A stretch of 64,000 bases of DNA from Thalassospira alkalitolerans. GTDB taxonomy: Bacteria; Pseudomonadota; Alphaproteobacteria; Rhodospirillales; Thalassospiraceae. Below the pieces are notes generated by a model that saw only the letters and a list, made by a program, of their open reading frames with translations, searched no databases and had not been told where the DNA came from. The stretch spans positions 186,001-250,000 of the forward strand of contig NZ_JFKB01000004.1 in the NCBI RefSeq assembly GCF_002115745.1, written 5' to 3'. Made by a program: the position numbers and the translations under genes. This document shows, one piece after another, positions 55,720-64,000 of the stretch. The number at the start of each line of letters is the position of its first letter. Positions within the stretch are counted from its first letter, which is position 1.

Positions 55720-55927
55720 GGGATGCCTCGAATGGTTGTCTGATGGTTCGTTATCCGATCATGGTGCCGGAAACGCGGCCTGTATCAAGGGAAAATTGCC
55801 AAATGTCAGGCTGGCCACATGCTTTTCACCGATTATGCCAAAACAGGCAACAAGCGGGGCAAAGGATTGCGCAAAAACAGTTGTTAAGCCCCGAACCTGC
55901 AAGCCGTCAGCAACCATGCTGGTTCGT

Positions 55928-57520
55928 TCAACCCGGCGAATGGCTAACCGCCTCGACCATGCGAAGGGCGGTCTTGGTCGCTGCACAGCCCCCCCGCGCC
56001 GTACAGCGCAGATCAGGATGCATCATCGCCCCGATCTTCACCGTCTGATCGACCAGTTCGTCATAGCCCAATACCGCATCAAACCCGGCCAGTATCGCCA
56101 TGGCCGATGAAAACGCATGCGACACGCCAGCAACATTGCGCGCATGACACGGGATTTCAACATCCCCACCCACCGGATCACAGACCAGACCCAGCGTATT
56201 CATCAAACACATGCTGGCCGCATCAAAGCATTGCTTGGGATCACCGCCAAAGGCCTGCGCCACACCGGCGGCCGCCATCGCTGCCGATGCCCCGGTTTCA
56301 ACCGAACATCCACCACATTCGGCGGCAAAAGTCCCGCGTGCGGCAAATACCGCCCCCACCAAGGCCATCACTTGCAACGCATCGGTCGCCCCGTCCAGAT
56401 CAATACCATGCCGGATCAGACCATAAAGCGTTCCGGGCACCACACCGGCACTTCCGGCTGTCGGCGCGGCACAGACCAGCCCGCGATTGGAATCCCGTTC
56501 CATTGCGGATAATGCCCCGGCAATGGCATCTTGCAACACCGCCCCGCCAAGGCCACCCGGCAGATTGGCATCGCGCACCTTGCGCGCGCGTAAGGTTAAA
56601 AACCGCATCACATTGTCTTCGGGTTTGGCATCAAATCCTTCGGCCACAACCCGCAACATCAATTCACAGCGTTCACGAAACAAATCACGTGTTGCCGCGT
56701 GTGATAACCCAAGGCGCCTGGCCTCAAGGACCAACCCCGCCTCGGCAAGCGATCCACCATGTTCCATCGCAACCCCCATCACGGCGTCACTGGTTGAAAA
56801 CAGATCATCGGTGGCACAAACCGGATATTGCGCGGCCTCGGCAAACCACACTGCGTCAATACCATCCTGCGCCCGCAATACCGCAATCACCTTGGCATCG
56901 GGCAAGGCCTGCAACGATATTTCGCAGCGGCTGTATTTCGGATCAATGGCCGTACCAAGCAGCATATTGCCATTCACTGTCAGTCTGGCCGCGATATCAT
57001 CGGCCAGATCACCAACACCCTCACCCCAGACAAACACGCTTGCGGTCTTGCCGGTTAAAAACACCGGCTCATTATTCATCGCATCAATATAAAACATCCC
57101 GCCGCCGACCGATGCCCCGGCATATAAATCGCTGCGTTCCGTGCCATCCGCAGTGACCACCATCAATTCCAGGTCAACACGGTTGGGGTGGTTATTGTTT
57201 TCAAGTTCGGTGATTTCGACCAAAAACTGAAATCCTTCACCGCGCGAAACACGCGGCAAAATATCGCGGTAATCCGCATCGGTCAGGGCGGCACCGGCAA
57301 AACCGGCGGCAAAATTTTCGTCCGAACTTTGCGCCTGATAAACCGGTGCGAACGACCCGCGCGGATCAAACCACACAATCGCTTTTTGCAAAACCTCGTC
57401 ATTGCTGCACGAAAGCTCACGCGCCAATTTCGCCATCATATAAGGGGCGGCGCAATGTGAACTGGACGGGCCGCGCATGACGGGGCCGATCACGGAATTA
57501 AGCAGGCTGATTTCTTGCAT
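55928..57520 (-). CDS. sdaA: L-serine dehydratase (single-chain, Fe-S type)
   Basis: Deaminates L-serine to pyruvate, 530 residues. The N-terminal beta domain starts SLLNSVIGPVMRGPSSSHCA. The catalytic alpha domain shows AAPTAGSAGVVPGTLYGLIR and three cluster cysteines in AECGGCSVETGASAAMAAAG and CDPVGGDVEIPCHARNVAGV. The ATG at 57520 has no strong ribosome binding site; the frame extends 40 codons further upstream, but that part is foreign. It sits between the betaine operon and puuB. It might use serine from glycine produced by betaine breakdown, an inference. Confidence 0.92.
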   Translation of the reverse strand: MQEISLLNSVIGPVMRGPSSSHCAAPYMMAKLARELSCSNDEVLQKAIVWFDPRGSFAPVYQAQSSDENFAAGFAGAALTDADYRDILPRVSRGEGFQFLVEITELENNNHPNRVDLELMVVTADGTERSDLYAGASVGGGMFYIDAMNNEPVFLTGKTASVFVWGEGVGDLADDIAARLTVNGNMLLGTAIDPKYSRCEISLQALPDAKVIAVLRAQDGIDAVWFAEAAQYPVCATDDLFSTSDAVMGVAMEHGGSLAEAGLVLEARRLGLSHAATRDLFRERCELMLRVVAEGFDAKPEDNVMRFLTLRARKVRDANLPGGLGGAVLQDAIAGALSAMERDSNRGLVCAAPTAGSAGVVPGTLYGLIRHGIDLDGATDALQVMALVGAVFAARGTFAAECGGCSVETGASAAMAAAGVAQAFGGDPKQCFDAASMCLMNTLGLVCDPVGGDVEIPCHARNVAGVSHAFSSAMAILAGFDAVLGYDELVDQTVKIGAMMHPDLRCTARGGCAATKTALRMVEAVSHSPG

Positions 57521-57599
57521 GGCGAGGCAATCCGGGAATATTGCATATTTTATGCCCTGATGATCGCCCGAGCATCGGCCAAATGCAATCACCGAAACG

Positions 57600-57637
57600 A
57601 AAACCCCGGTCGCTGACATCACAGGAACCGGGGTTTT
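57600..57637 (-). terminator. Terminator of the betIBA operon
   Basis: AAAACCCCGGT and ACCGGGGTTTT form an 11-bp stem with a 16-base loop. The minus strand continues CGTTTCGG. It starts 6 bases after the betA stop. Confidence 0.8.
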
Positions 57638-57643
57638 CAATCG

Positions 57644-59329
57644 TTAGCGTTGTTTGGTTTGCCATTCGGGATGGACAAAGAACGGCGCATCCGATGGCGG
57701 CAATGGATCGCGCCCGCGAATGATATCAGCGGCCTTTTCACCAATCATGATCGTCGGCGCATTCAGATTACCCGATGCAATCGTCGGCATGATCGAACTA
57801 TCGACCACGCGCAAACCTTCGATGCCATGCACACGGGTATTTTCATCCACCACGGCCATATCATCGCTGCCCATTTTGCACGAGCATGACGGGTGATAGG
57901 CGCTTTCGGCATGATCGGCGACCCAGGCATTGATGTCATCATCGGTCTGGATGTCCTTGCCCGGTCCGATTTCAACACCACGCAGGTCTTTAAACGCATC
58001 CTGGGCAAAGATTTCGCGCGTCAAACGCACCGATGCCCGCATTTCTTCCCAGTCTTCCGGGTGGCTCATATAATTCGGGTCAACGATGGGCCGCTTGGCC
58101 GGATCATTCGATGCCAGACGGATCGTTCCGCGCGATTTGGACCGCATCGGGCCGACATGAGCCTGAAAACCATCCTTTTCGGCCGCTTTGGACCCGTTAT
58201 AGTTAACCGCCGCCGGAATGAAATGATATTGCAGGTCCGGGTGCTGAACCCCGGCCTTGGACCGGATAAAGCCACCTGCTTCAAAATGGTTCGTCGCACC
58301 AAGGCCGGTTTTGAACAAATACCATTCAAGGCCGATCTTGAACTTGTTCCACGGATCAAGTTTGCTGTTCAGGCTGATCGGTTGGGTGCATTCCATCTGA
58401 ACGTAAAGCTCCAAATGGTCCTGAAGATTCTCGCCAACACCGGGAAGATCAGCAACGACATCAATGCCATGCTCGCGCAAATGTGCCGCCGGGCCAATGC
58501 CCGACAACATCAAAAGCTTGGGAGAATTGATTGACCCGGCCGACAAAATAACTTCGCGCCCCACATAGGCACGTTTCAATTCACCCCGATGGGTGAAATC
58601 AAGTCCAATGGCACATTTTCCATCAAAAACAACGTTCTGCGCCAATGCCTTGTTGTAGACTGTCAAGTTGGGTCGTTTCATTGCCGGATGCAAATAAGCC
58701 CGTGCGGTGGACCAACGACGCCCCTTATAGACCGTCATATCCATCGTCCCGAGACCTTCCTGGCGATAGCCGTTCTGGTCATCGGTATGGGTATAACCGG
58801 CCTCAACTCCGGCCTTCATCCATGCCTGATACAGCGGGTTTTTGCACGCCCCCGTGGTGACATGCTGTGGCCCATCCCCACCGTGATAATCATCACCATT
58901 GGCATCTTCATTACGCGTATTGGCCTTGCGGAAATACGGCAGGCAGCGCGCATAATCCCAATCTTTCAGGGCAGCATCCTGTTGCGCCCAGCGATTGTAA
59001 TCAAGCGCATTGCCCCGAACATAAGCCATGCCATTAACCGAACTGGACCCGCCATAAACCCGCCCGCGCGGTGTTTCCATACGGCGGTTATTCAAATTGG
59101 GCTGTTCGGTGGTCCAGAACGCCCAGTTATAGGTTTCAGACTGCATCGGATAGGATAATGCCGTTGGCATATGAATGCGCCAGTCCCACCAATGATCCAC
59201 CGGCCCGGCTTCAACCACCAAAACCTTAACTTCCGGGTCTTCGCTCAGTCGGCTGGCCAAAACGGCCCCGGCGGAACCGGACCCCACAATGACGTAATCA
59301 TAATTTTCGGTCGTGGTCGGCGTATTCAT
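57644..59329 (-). CDS. betA: Choline dehydrogenase
   Basis: Membrane-associated GMC flavoprotein that oxidises choline to betaine aldehyde, 561 residues. The FAD motif is [20 protein letters not shown]. The GMC signature follows in [20 protein letters not shown] near residue 82. The active-site region is [20 protein letters not shown] near residue 465, with the catalytic His. AAGGGATG precedes the ATG. It is the last gene of betI-betB-betA. Confidence 0.96.
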   Translation of the reverse strand: MNTPTTTENYDYVIVGSGSAGAVLASRLSEDPEVKVLVVEAGPVDHWWDWRIHMPTALSYPMQSETYNWAFWTTEQPNLNNRRMETPRGRVYGGSSSVNGMAYVRGNALDYNRWAQQDAALKDWDYARCLPYFRKANTRNEDANGDDYHGGDGPQHVTTGACKNPLYQAWMKAGVEAGYTHTDDQNGYRQEGLGTMDMTVYKGRRWSTARAYLHPAMKRPNLTVYNKALAQNVVFDGKCAIGLDFTHRGELKRAYVGREVILSAGSINSPKLLMLSGIGPAAHLREHGIDVVADLPGVGENLQDHLELYVQMECTQPISLNSKLDPWNKFKIGLEWYLFKTGLGATNHFEAGGFIRSKAGVQHPDLQYHFIPAAVNYNGSKAAEKDGFQAHVGPMRSKSRGTIRLASNDPAKRPIVDPNYMSHPEDWEEMRASVRLTREIFAQDAFKDLRGVEIGPGKDIQTDDDINAWVADHAESAYHPSCSCKMGSDDMAVVDENTRVHGIEGLRVVDSSIMPTIASGNLNAPTIMIGEKAADIIRGRDPLPPSDAPFFVHPEWQTKQR

Positions 59330-59376
59330 GCTTCATCCCTTGCTTGCAACGGGTTGCGGGCGGCCATTAAGTAAGA

Positions 59377-59389
59377 TTGATATGATCAA
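59377..59389. promoter_or_regulatory. Inverted repeat between betB and betA
   Basis: TTGAT-ATG-ATCAA, a 5-bp dyad, starts right at the betB stop, 48 bases before betA. It resembles, but does not match, the bet/puu 12-mer. It may be a weaker copy of the same site. Confidence 0.3.
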
Positions 59390-60847
59390 TCAGTAAGGCG
59401 CCTCAACATCGCCGGTTTCGACATAGACGGATTTGATGCGGGTATAATGTTCAATCGCCGCCCGGCCGTTTTCACGTCCGACACCCGATTTCTTGACCCC
59501 ACCAAACGGCATCTCAATGGGGGTGATGTTGTATGTGTTGATCCAGCACGTCCCGGCTTCCAACCGCGCAACAACACGATGGCCACGCGACAGGTCTTTG
59601 GTAAACACGCCGGCTGCCAAACCATATTGGGTATCATTGGCACGTTTGATGACTTCATCTTCGTCGGTAAAGGTCAGAACTGACATCACCGGACCAAAAA
59701 TTTCCTCGCGCACGATGGTCATATCATCGGTGCAGCCGGTGAAAATCGTCGGCGCGATATACAGACCACCTTTGGGCATATTTTCCGTCACGGCATGACC
59801 ACCCAGAACGCATTTTGCGCCCTCACCCTTGCCAGTTTCAATAAAGGACATGATTTTGTCGAACTGCGCCTTGGTCACAATCGGGCCGACTTGCGTTTCC
59901 GGCTTTTCGGGATCACCAAGAACCAGATTTTTGCTGCGTGCGATCAGCTTTTCGATAAAGGCATCCGCAACGCTTTCATGAACAAAGACCCGCGTCCCGT
60001 TCGAACAGATTTGCCCCGAGGAATAGAAATTCGCCATCTGCGCACCGGAAACAGCGTTATCCAGATCAGCATCTGCAAACACGATCATCGGTGATTTGCC
60101 GCCAAGTTCCATGGTGACGGCCTTCATGCCGCCTGCGGCAACGGATGCGACCTTTGCCCCGGTTTCTGCCGACCCGGTCAATGAAACCTTATCAACACCC
60201 GGATGTTCAACCAGTGCCGCGCCACAAGTCCGCGCGCCCTGCACAACATTATAAACCCCATCAGGCAAACCGGCTTGCTGAAGGGCTTCGGCAACCGCAA
60301 TTGCCGATAACGGGGTGACTTCGGATGGTTTGAAAACAACCGCGTTGCCGCACGCCAAGGCCGGGGCGGCCTTCCAGCAGGCAATCTGGATTGGATAATT
60401 CCATGCCCCGATGGCAGCACAAACGCCAACCGGCTCGCGGCGCGTATAGGCAAAATTACCACCAAGATCGATATGTTCACCCGCAAGGCTACCCGCAACA
60501 CCGGCAAAATATTCAAGGCATTCCACACCGGAAATCACATCAACAATTTCGGTTTCCTGAATGGCACGACCGGTATCGCGCGTTTCAACCAAGGCTAGTT
60601 CATCATTGCGATCCCGCAAAATCTGGGCTGCTTTAAACAGCACTCGTGCACGTTCGGCCGCAGGCGTCTTTTTCCAGATTTCAAATCCGGCCCGTGCGGC
60701 TTTCACTGCCGCGTCAACATCGGCAGCCGTACTTTCATTGCCCCCGGCAAGAACGGCATTGGTCGCGGGGTTTAACGTCACCATCTCCGCGCCCGAACCA
60801 GCGATTTTCTTGCCATTGATGAAGTTCTGGATCTGATAAAGGCTCAT
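59390..60847 (-). CDS. betB: Betaine-aldehyde dehydrogenase
   Basis: Oxidises betaine aldehyde to glycine betaine, 485 residues. The general base is in TMELGGKSPMIVFADA and the catalytic Cys in FYSSGQICSNGTRVFVHESV. The coenzyme motif is SLTGSAETGAKVASVA, and the end is PIEMPFGGVKKSGVGRENGR. It is 71 bases after betI and 60 before betA. The family is NAD(P)-dependent and usually tetrameric. Confidence 0.96.
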   Translation of the reverse strand: MSLYQIQNFINGKKIAGSGAEMVTLNPATNAVLAGGNESTAADVDAAVKAARAGFEIWKKTPAAERARVLFKAAQILRDRNDELALVETRDTGRAIQETEIVDVISGVECLEYFAGVAGSLAGEHIDLGGNFAYTRREPVGVCAAIGAWNYPIQIACWKAAPALACGNAVVFKPSEVTPLSAIAVAEALQQAGLPDGVYNVVQGARTCGAALVEHPGVDKVSLTGSAETGAKVASVAAGGMKAVTMELGGKSPMIVFADADLDNAVSGAQMANFYSSGQICSNGTRVFVHESVADAFIEKLIARSKNLVLGDPEKPETQVGPIVTKAQFDKIMSFIETGKGEGAKCVLGGHAVTENMPKGGLYIAPTIFTGCTDDMTIVREEIFGPVMSVLTFTDEDEVIKRANDTQYGLAAGVFTKDLSRGHRVVARLEAGTCWINTYNITPIEMPFGGVKKSGVGRENGRAAIEHYTRIKSVYVETGDVEAPY

Positions 60848-60918
60848 GTCGAAACTCCTGCAGGTCGCATCGGATACGGGCGACCTTCGTTCAAATTATG
60901 TATCGATTGGTCCCGGTT

Positions 60919-61515
60919 TCAGGACTCACGCGCGGGCGAACTCGCCAGATAAAGATGCATGGTATCAAGCACCATTTGGCGCGCGGCCCCAACATTGGAT
61001 CGCCCCGGCGCCAGACCGGATCGCACCCAGATGCCGTCAATCAGGGCGGCCACAACGGTGGCAATTTCTTCGGCCCGCTGATCTGTCGTCAGCAAACGCA
61101 ACTCATGGCGCAGATTTGACGCCAGTCGTTTAAAATAAATCATGTTCAAACGGCGCAATGCCTCGGAAAATGGCACCTGCGACCAGAATGACAACCACGC
61201 CCCGATCACCTGCGGGGTAAATTGTTCTTCGTTGAAATTAGTTGCAACAATCGCTTCAAGGCGCTCGATCGGCGTTTGCGCCTTGCCGACGCGTGCCAGA
61301 AAATCACTGCGAAGTTCCTGCATCAAAAACCGCATGGTTGCTTCCAGCAGCGCGTTCTTGCCGCCAAAATAATGCGAAATAATGCCCGACGACATTCCGG
61401 CTGCCCCGGCAATACGACTTATTGTGGTGTCAGCAAAACCGTGACGATGGATGGTTTCAATTGTTGCGTCGATCAATTGCCTGCGGCGCACAGGCTGCAT
61501 TCCAACCTTGGGCAT
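60919..61515 (-). CDS. betI: TetR-family repressor BetI
   Basis: Choline-responsive repressor of the bet genes, 198 residues. The DNA-binding domain reads RRRQLIDATIETIHRHGFAD and TISRIAGAAGMSSGIISHYF, with the characteristic ISHYFGGKNALLEATMR of BetI. The C-terminal domain binds choline and is typical in size. The ATG at 61515 has only a weak upstream GGA. It is the first gene of the betIBA operon and probably represses itself and the divergent choXWV genes. Confidence 0.93.
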   Translation of the reverse strand: MPKVGMQPVRRRQLIDATIETIHRHGFADTTISRIAGAAGMSSGIISHYFGGKNALLEATMRFLMQELRSDFLARVGKAQTPIERLEAIVATNFNEEQFTPQVIGAWLSFWSQVPFSEALRRLNMIYFKRLASNLRHELRLLTTDQRAEEIATVVAALIDGIWVRSGLAPGRSNVGAARQMVLDTMHLYLASSPARES

Positions 61516-61890
61516 TCACATATCCAATTCCAAGCGATCCGAAGGATTTCCTGACGCGGCGTATTACACCGACGCAGTTTTTTACCCTTCACGATTGACC
61601 TGCGACGAATATGCTGTATTTTAATTGAACAATCAATCAATAAAAACACGCCGTCATTCGCGGCACGTATTGCAGGGCACAACATCTGGATTGTGCGGCG
61701 TTGGGGCTGTTTTTGTGATTATTCCGGTCCATGCGGACAGGTTCGGGAAACCTGTTGCAAGGCTCTGGGCGAGTGTTAGCGACGATGATTTTACGTTGAT
61801 GTTCGTCTGGCCTCCGGAACCGAGAGTCTGATGACAGTCGCATGACTGGCATTAGTAACCGTTAGGTCCACACAAGGGAGAACCAGAAAC
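61516..61890. other. Divergent control region of betIBA and choXWV
   Basis: About 375 bases that separate the two operons. It contains the likely BetI operator at 61624-61637. The A/T-rich stretch next to it is a plausible overlapping promoter. No gene is supported; short open frames have no ribosome binding site. Confidence 0.5.
61624..61637. promoter_or_regulatory. Likely BetI operator
   Basis: ATTGA-ACAA-TCAAT is a 5-bp dyad with a 4-base centre, in an AT-rich context between betI and choX. Position and symmetry fit a TetR-type site. The 12-mer ATTGAACAATCA recurs at the puuR/puuC junction. Confidence 0.6.
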
Positions 61891-62850
61891 ATGACCAATC
61901 TTTCCACTTTCAGCCGCCTTCTTGGCACCACGATCATTGCAACCACCTTGCTGGGTGCAGCCGGTGCACAGGCAGCTGATAGCGATGCTTGTAAAACCGT
62001 GACTTTCTCTGATGTCGGCTGGACCGATATCACCGCAACCACGGCAACCGCATCGGTTATTCTTGACGCGCTTGGCTATGATGCCGAAACCGAACTTCTT
62101 TCCGTTCCGGTCACCTATACCAGCCTTGCCAACGGCGATGTTGACGTCTTCCTTGGTAACTGGATGCCGACCATGGTCGCAGACATTGCGCCCTATCTGG
62201 AAAAAGGCACGGTCGTCAGCAGCGGCGCAAACCTTGAAGGGGCGAAATACACCCTTGCGGTTTCCAAGAATGCCCATGATGCAGGCCTGAAAGATTTCGC
62301 TGACATTGCCAAATTCAAAGACCAGCTTGATGGCGAAATTTACGGTATCGAGCCGGGCAACGATGGCAACCGCCTGATTCAGGATATGATCGACAATGAT
62401 CAGTTCGGCCTCAACGGCTTTAAACTTGTTGAATCTTCTGAACAGGGCATGCTGGCCGAAGTTAAACGCAAATCCGCACGCGACAAGTTCATCGTGTTCC
62501 TGGGTTGGGAACCGCATCCGATGAATGCCAAATACGACATGGCCTATCTTGACGGTGGCGATGATGTCTTTGGTCCGGATTTCGGTGGCGCAACGGTTCA
62601 CACCAACATGCGTGCCGGTTATACGGACGAATGCCCGAATGCCGGTAAATTCGTCACCAATCTGAAATTCAGCCTTGCGATGGAAAACCAGATCATGGAT
62701 GCCATCCTTAACGAAGGCACTGATCCGGCAAAAGCCGCAACCGCATGGCTAAAAGCCAATCCGGATGCTGCCAACCCATGGCTTGACGGCGTCACCACCT
62801 TTGACGGTAGCGATGCCAAGGAAGCCCTTAAAGGCGCGCTTGGCCTCTAA
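61891..62850 (+). CDS. choX: Choline ABC transporter substrate-binding protein
   Basis: Periplasmic choline-binding protein, 319 residues. The signal peptide ends GAAGAQAAD. The mature part starts SDACKTVTFSDVGWTDITAT and continues with PVTYTSLANGDVDVFLGNWM, matching the ChoX-type quaternary-amine binders. AGGGAGA lies upstream of the ATG. A strong hairpin follows the stop. High expression relative to the permease is expected. Confidence 0.92.
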   Translation: MTNLSTFSRLLGTTIIATTLLGAAGAQAADSDACKTVTFSDVGWTDITATTATASVILDALGYDAETELLSVPVTYTSLANGDVDVFLGNWMPTMVADIAPYLEKGTVVSSGANLEGAKYTLAVSKNAHDAGLKDFADIAKFKDQLDGEIYGIEPGNDGNRLIQDMIDNDQFGLNGFKLVESSEQGMLAEVKRKSARDKFIVFLGWEPHPMNAKYDMAYLDGGDDVFGPDFGGATVHTNMRAGYTDECPNAGKFVTNLKFSLAMENQIMDAILNEGTDPAKAATAWLKANPDAANPWLDGVTTFDGSDAKEALKGALGL

Positions 62851-62872
62851 CGCCTGCGTAAAGCCCTGCTAA

Positions 62873-62910
62873 TGCCGATACGCAGCTTTAACAAGCCTAG
62901 CGTATCGGCA
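62873..62910 (+). terminator. Intercistronic hairpin between choX and choW
   Basis: TGCCGATACGC and GCGTATCGGCA form an 11-bp stem with a 16-base loop, followed by CATTTTACTTTTTTG. The T-tract is broken, so partial termination is likely. It parallels the hairpin after gtsA at 34081. Confidence 0.75.
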
Positions 62911-62943
62911 CATTTTACTTTTTTGAAATAACGGAAAAATCCA

Positions 62944-63792
62944 ATGGAATGGCTCACGGAAACAAAAATTCCGCTGGGACGGTGGATTGCATCCCTGATG
63001 GATGCGTTAAATGAACATGCCGATTTCGTGTTTTACACCATCTCGGATGTTCTTGAATTCATTATCGAAAACACGGTCGACCTTCTGGTCTGGCTGCCAC
63101 CTTTCCTGATTATCGCGGCCTTTGGCGCGTTGGCAGCCTGGCTGCACAAATCTTGGAAACTGACGGCCTTCACCGTCCTTTCGCTGCTTTTGATCGTCAA
63201 TCTTGGCTATTGGGAAGCCACCATGGAAACGCTTGCGCTTGTTTTATATGCGTCGCTGTTTTGCATGGTCATTGGCGTTCCGCTTGGCGTCGCATCGGCC
63301 CATCGCCCATGGTTATTTCAAATACTGCGCCCGGTCCTTGACCTGATGCAGACAATCCCGACATTCGTTTATCTGATCCCGACCCTGATCCTGTTTGGTC
63401 TGGGCGTTGTGCCCGGCCTGATTTCGACCGTGATCTTTGCCATCGCCGCCCCGGTGCGCCTGACCCATCTTGGTATCATCAGCACGCCCAAGGCATTGCT
63501 TGAAGCGGGTGAAAGCTTTGGCTGCACACCGCGCCAGTTGTTATTCAAAGTCGAACTGCCATCGGCGATGCCATCGATCATGGCCGGTCTGACGCAATGC
63601 ATCATGCTATCCCTGTCGATGGTGGTGATTTCCGCCCTTGTTGGCGCAGATGGCCTTGGCAAGCCGGTTGTCCGTGCACTGAATACGGTCAACATTGCCC
63701 AAGGCTTCGAAGCTGGTCTGGCAATTGTTATTCTGGCCATCATTCTTGATCGTATCTGCCGTCGCGACACCAACGAAAACACGGGGCAGTAA
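62944..63792 (+). CDS. choW: Choline/glycine-betaine ABC transporter permease
   Basis: Inner-membrane permease, 282 residues, with about six helices. After an N-terminal extension, TM1 is near residue 45 (LLVWLPPFLIIAAFGALAAW). The ATPase-docking EAA loop reads LEAGESFGCTPRQLLFKVEL near residue 185. VLYASLFCMVIGVPLGVASA and QTIPTFVYLIPTLILFGLG are typical of ProW/ChoW proteins. The next gene starts 2 bases after its stop. Confidence 0.93.
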   Translation: MEWLTETKIPLGRWIASLMDALNEHADFVFYTISDVLEFIIENTVDLLVWLPPFLIIAAFGALAAWLHKSWKLTAFTVLSLLLIVNLGYWEATMETLALVLYASLFCMVIGVPLGVASAHRPWLFQILRPVLDLMQTIPTFVYLIPTLILFGLGVVPGLISTVIFAIAAPVRLTHLGIISTPKALLEAGESFGCTPRQLLFKVELPSAMPSIMAGLTQCIMLSLSMVVISALVGADGLGKPVVRALNTVNIAQGFEAGLAIVILAIILDRICRRDTNENTGQ

Positions 63793-63794
63793 TC

Positions 63795-64000
63795 ATGAGC
63801 AATGCTGTTGAATTCGACAATATCGACGTCATTTTCGGTAACAATCAGGCCAAATCGCTTGAACTGCTTGATGCCGGCAAGAACCGCGATGAAATTGCCG
63901 AGGCCACGGGTGATATCCTGGGTGTAGCCAATGTCAGCTTTGATGTGCCGCAGGGTGAAATCTGTGTCCTGATGGGATTGTCTGGCTCGGGAAAGTCATC
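63795..64000 (+). CDS. choV: Choline/glycine-betaine ABC transporter ATPase (partial)
   Basis: Only the first 68 codons are in the window; the gene runs off the right edge. The start ATG follows the choW stop by two bases. Visible are VEFDNIDVIFGNNQAKSLEL, an acidic ProV-like linker LLDAGKNRDEIAEATGDILG, and the Walker A motif VLMGLSGSGKSS at the edge. This is the standard N-terminus of quaternary-amine importer ATPases, and it completes the choXWV operon. Confidence 0.93.
   Translation, partial: MSNAVEFDNIDVIFGNNQAKSLELLDAGKNRDEIAEATGDILGVANVSFDVPQGEICVLMGLSGSGKS

Overview
The window is chromosomal DNA from an alphaproteobacterium. A complete Rhodospirillales-style nuoA-to-nuoL cluster, the hupB/lon/clpX/clpP/tig proteostasis block, betIBA facing choXWV, and a glucose-type ABC system together suggest a marine, metabolically broad member of the group, resembling Thalassospira. 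That genus call rests on recognition of the proteins and not on a search. Genes are dense, mostly with good ribosome binding sites, and I see no insertion sequence, prophage, CRISPR array or rRNA.

Layout. 1-10131 (minus): respiratory complex I, nuoA through nuoK plus the first 249 codons of nuoL, which runs off the left edge. 10.4-13.3 kb: tRNA-Asp, a lone fliG, an unknown lipoprotein, tRNA-Val and the HU gene. 13.5-19.8 kb (minus): lon, clpX, clpP and tig, then tRNA-Leu. 20.3-24.4 kb: NAD(P)HX repair enzyme, a D-amino-acid dehydrogenase and a PAS histidine kinase. 24.4-29.7 kb (minus): copper and iron handling (cytochrome c, CueR regulator, CopA ATPase behind a textbook 19-bp-spacer promoter, two bacterioferritins behind a Fur-like box), then a 54-residue DUF1127 protein.

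29.9-45.3 kb is a sugar region: a TyrA-like dehydrogenase, then a GtsABCD-like glucose/mannose ABC importer with two tandem binding-protein genes, a convergent two-component system like Pseudomonas GtrS-GltR, a Pho-box-controlled lipoprotein, a renalase-like flavoprotein, pgi and a fructokinase-like kinase. The importer, kinase and isomerase would bring hexose in and feed it to central metabolism.

45.4-57.5 kb is mainly polyamine catabolism: a small Cys-phosphatase, then speB, puuC, puuR and puuA on minus, facing spuC, a PuuB-type oxidase and a group III truncated globin on plus. A second PuuB-type oxidase and an L-serine dehydratase follow on minus. 57.6-64 kb is choline and betaine metabolism: betA, betB and betI on minus, diverging from choX, choW and the start of choV, which is cut by the right edge. 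The importer supplies choline that BetA and BetB oxidise to glycine betaine.

The region is mostly well-known biology. The points most worth a second look are an apparent CTG start on the sugar-region response regulator, the duplicated binding protein with a 62-bp identical tract, the shared upstream elements, a 12-mer shared between the bet and puu loci, and the lysine/alanine tail on trigger factor. I did not find a clearly undescribed system.
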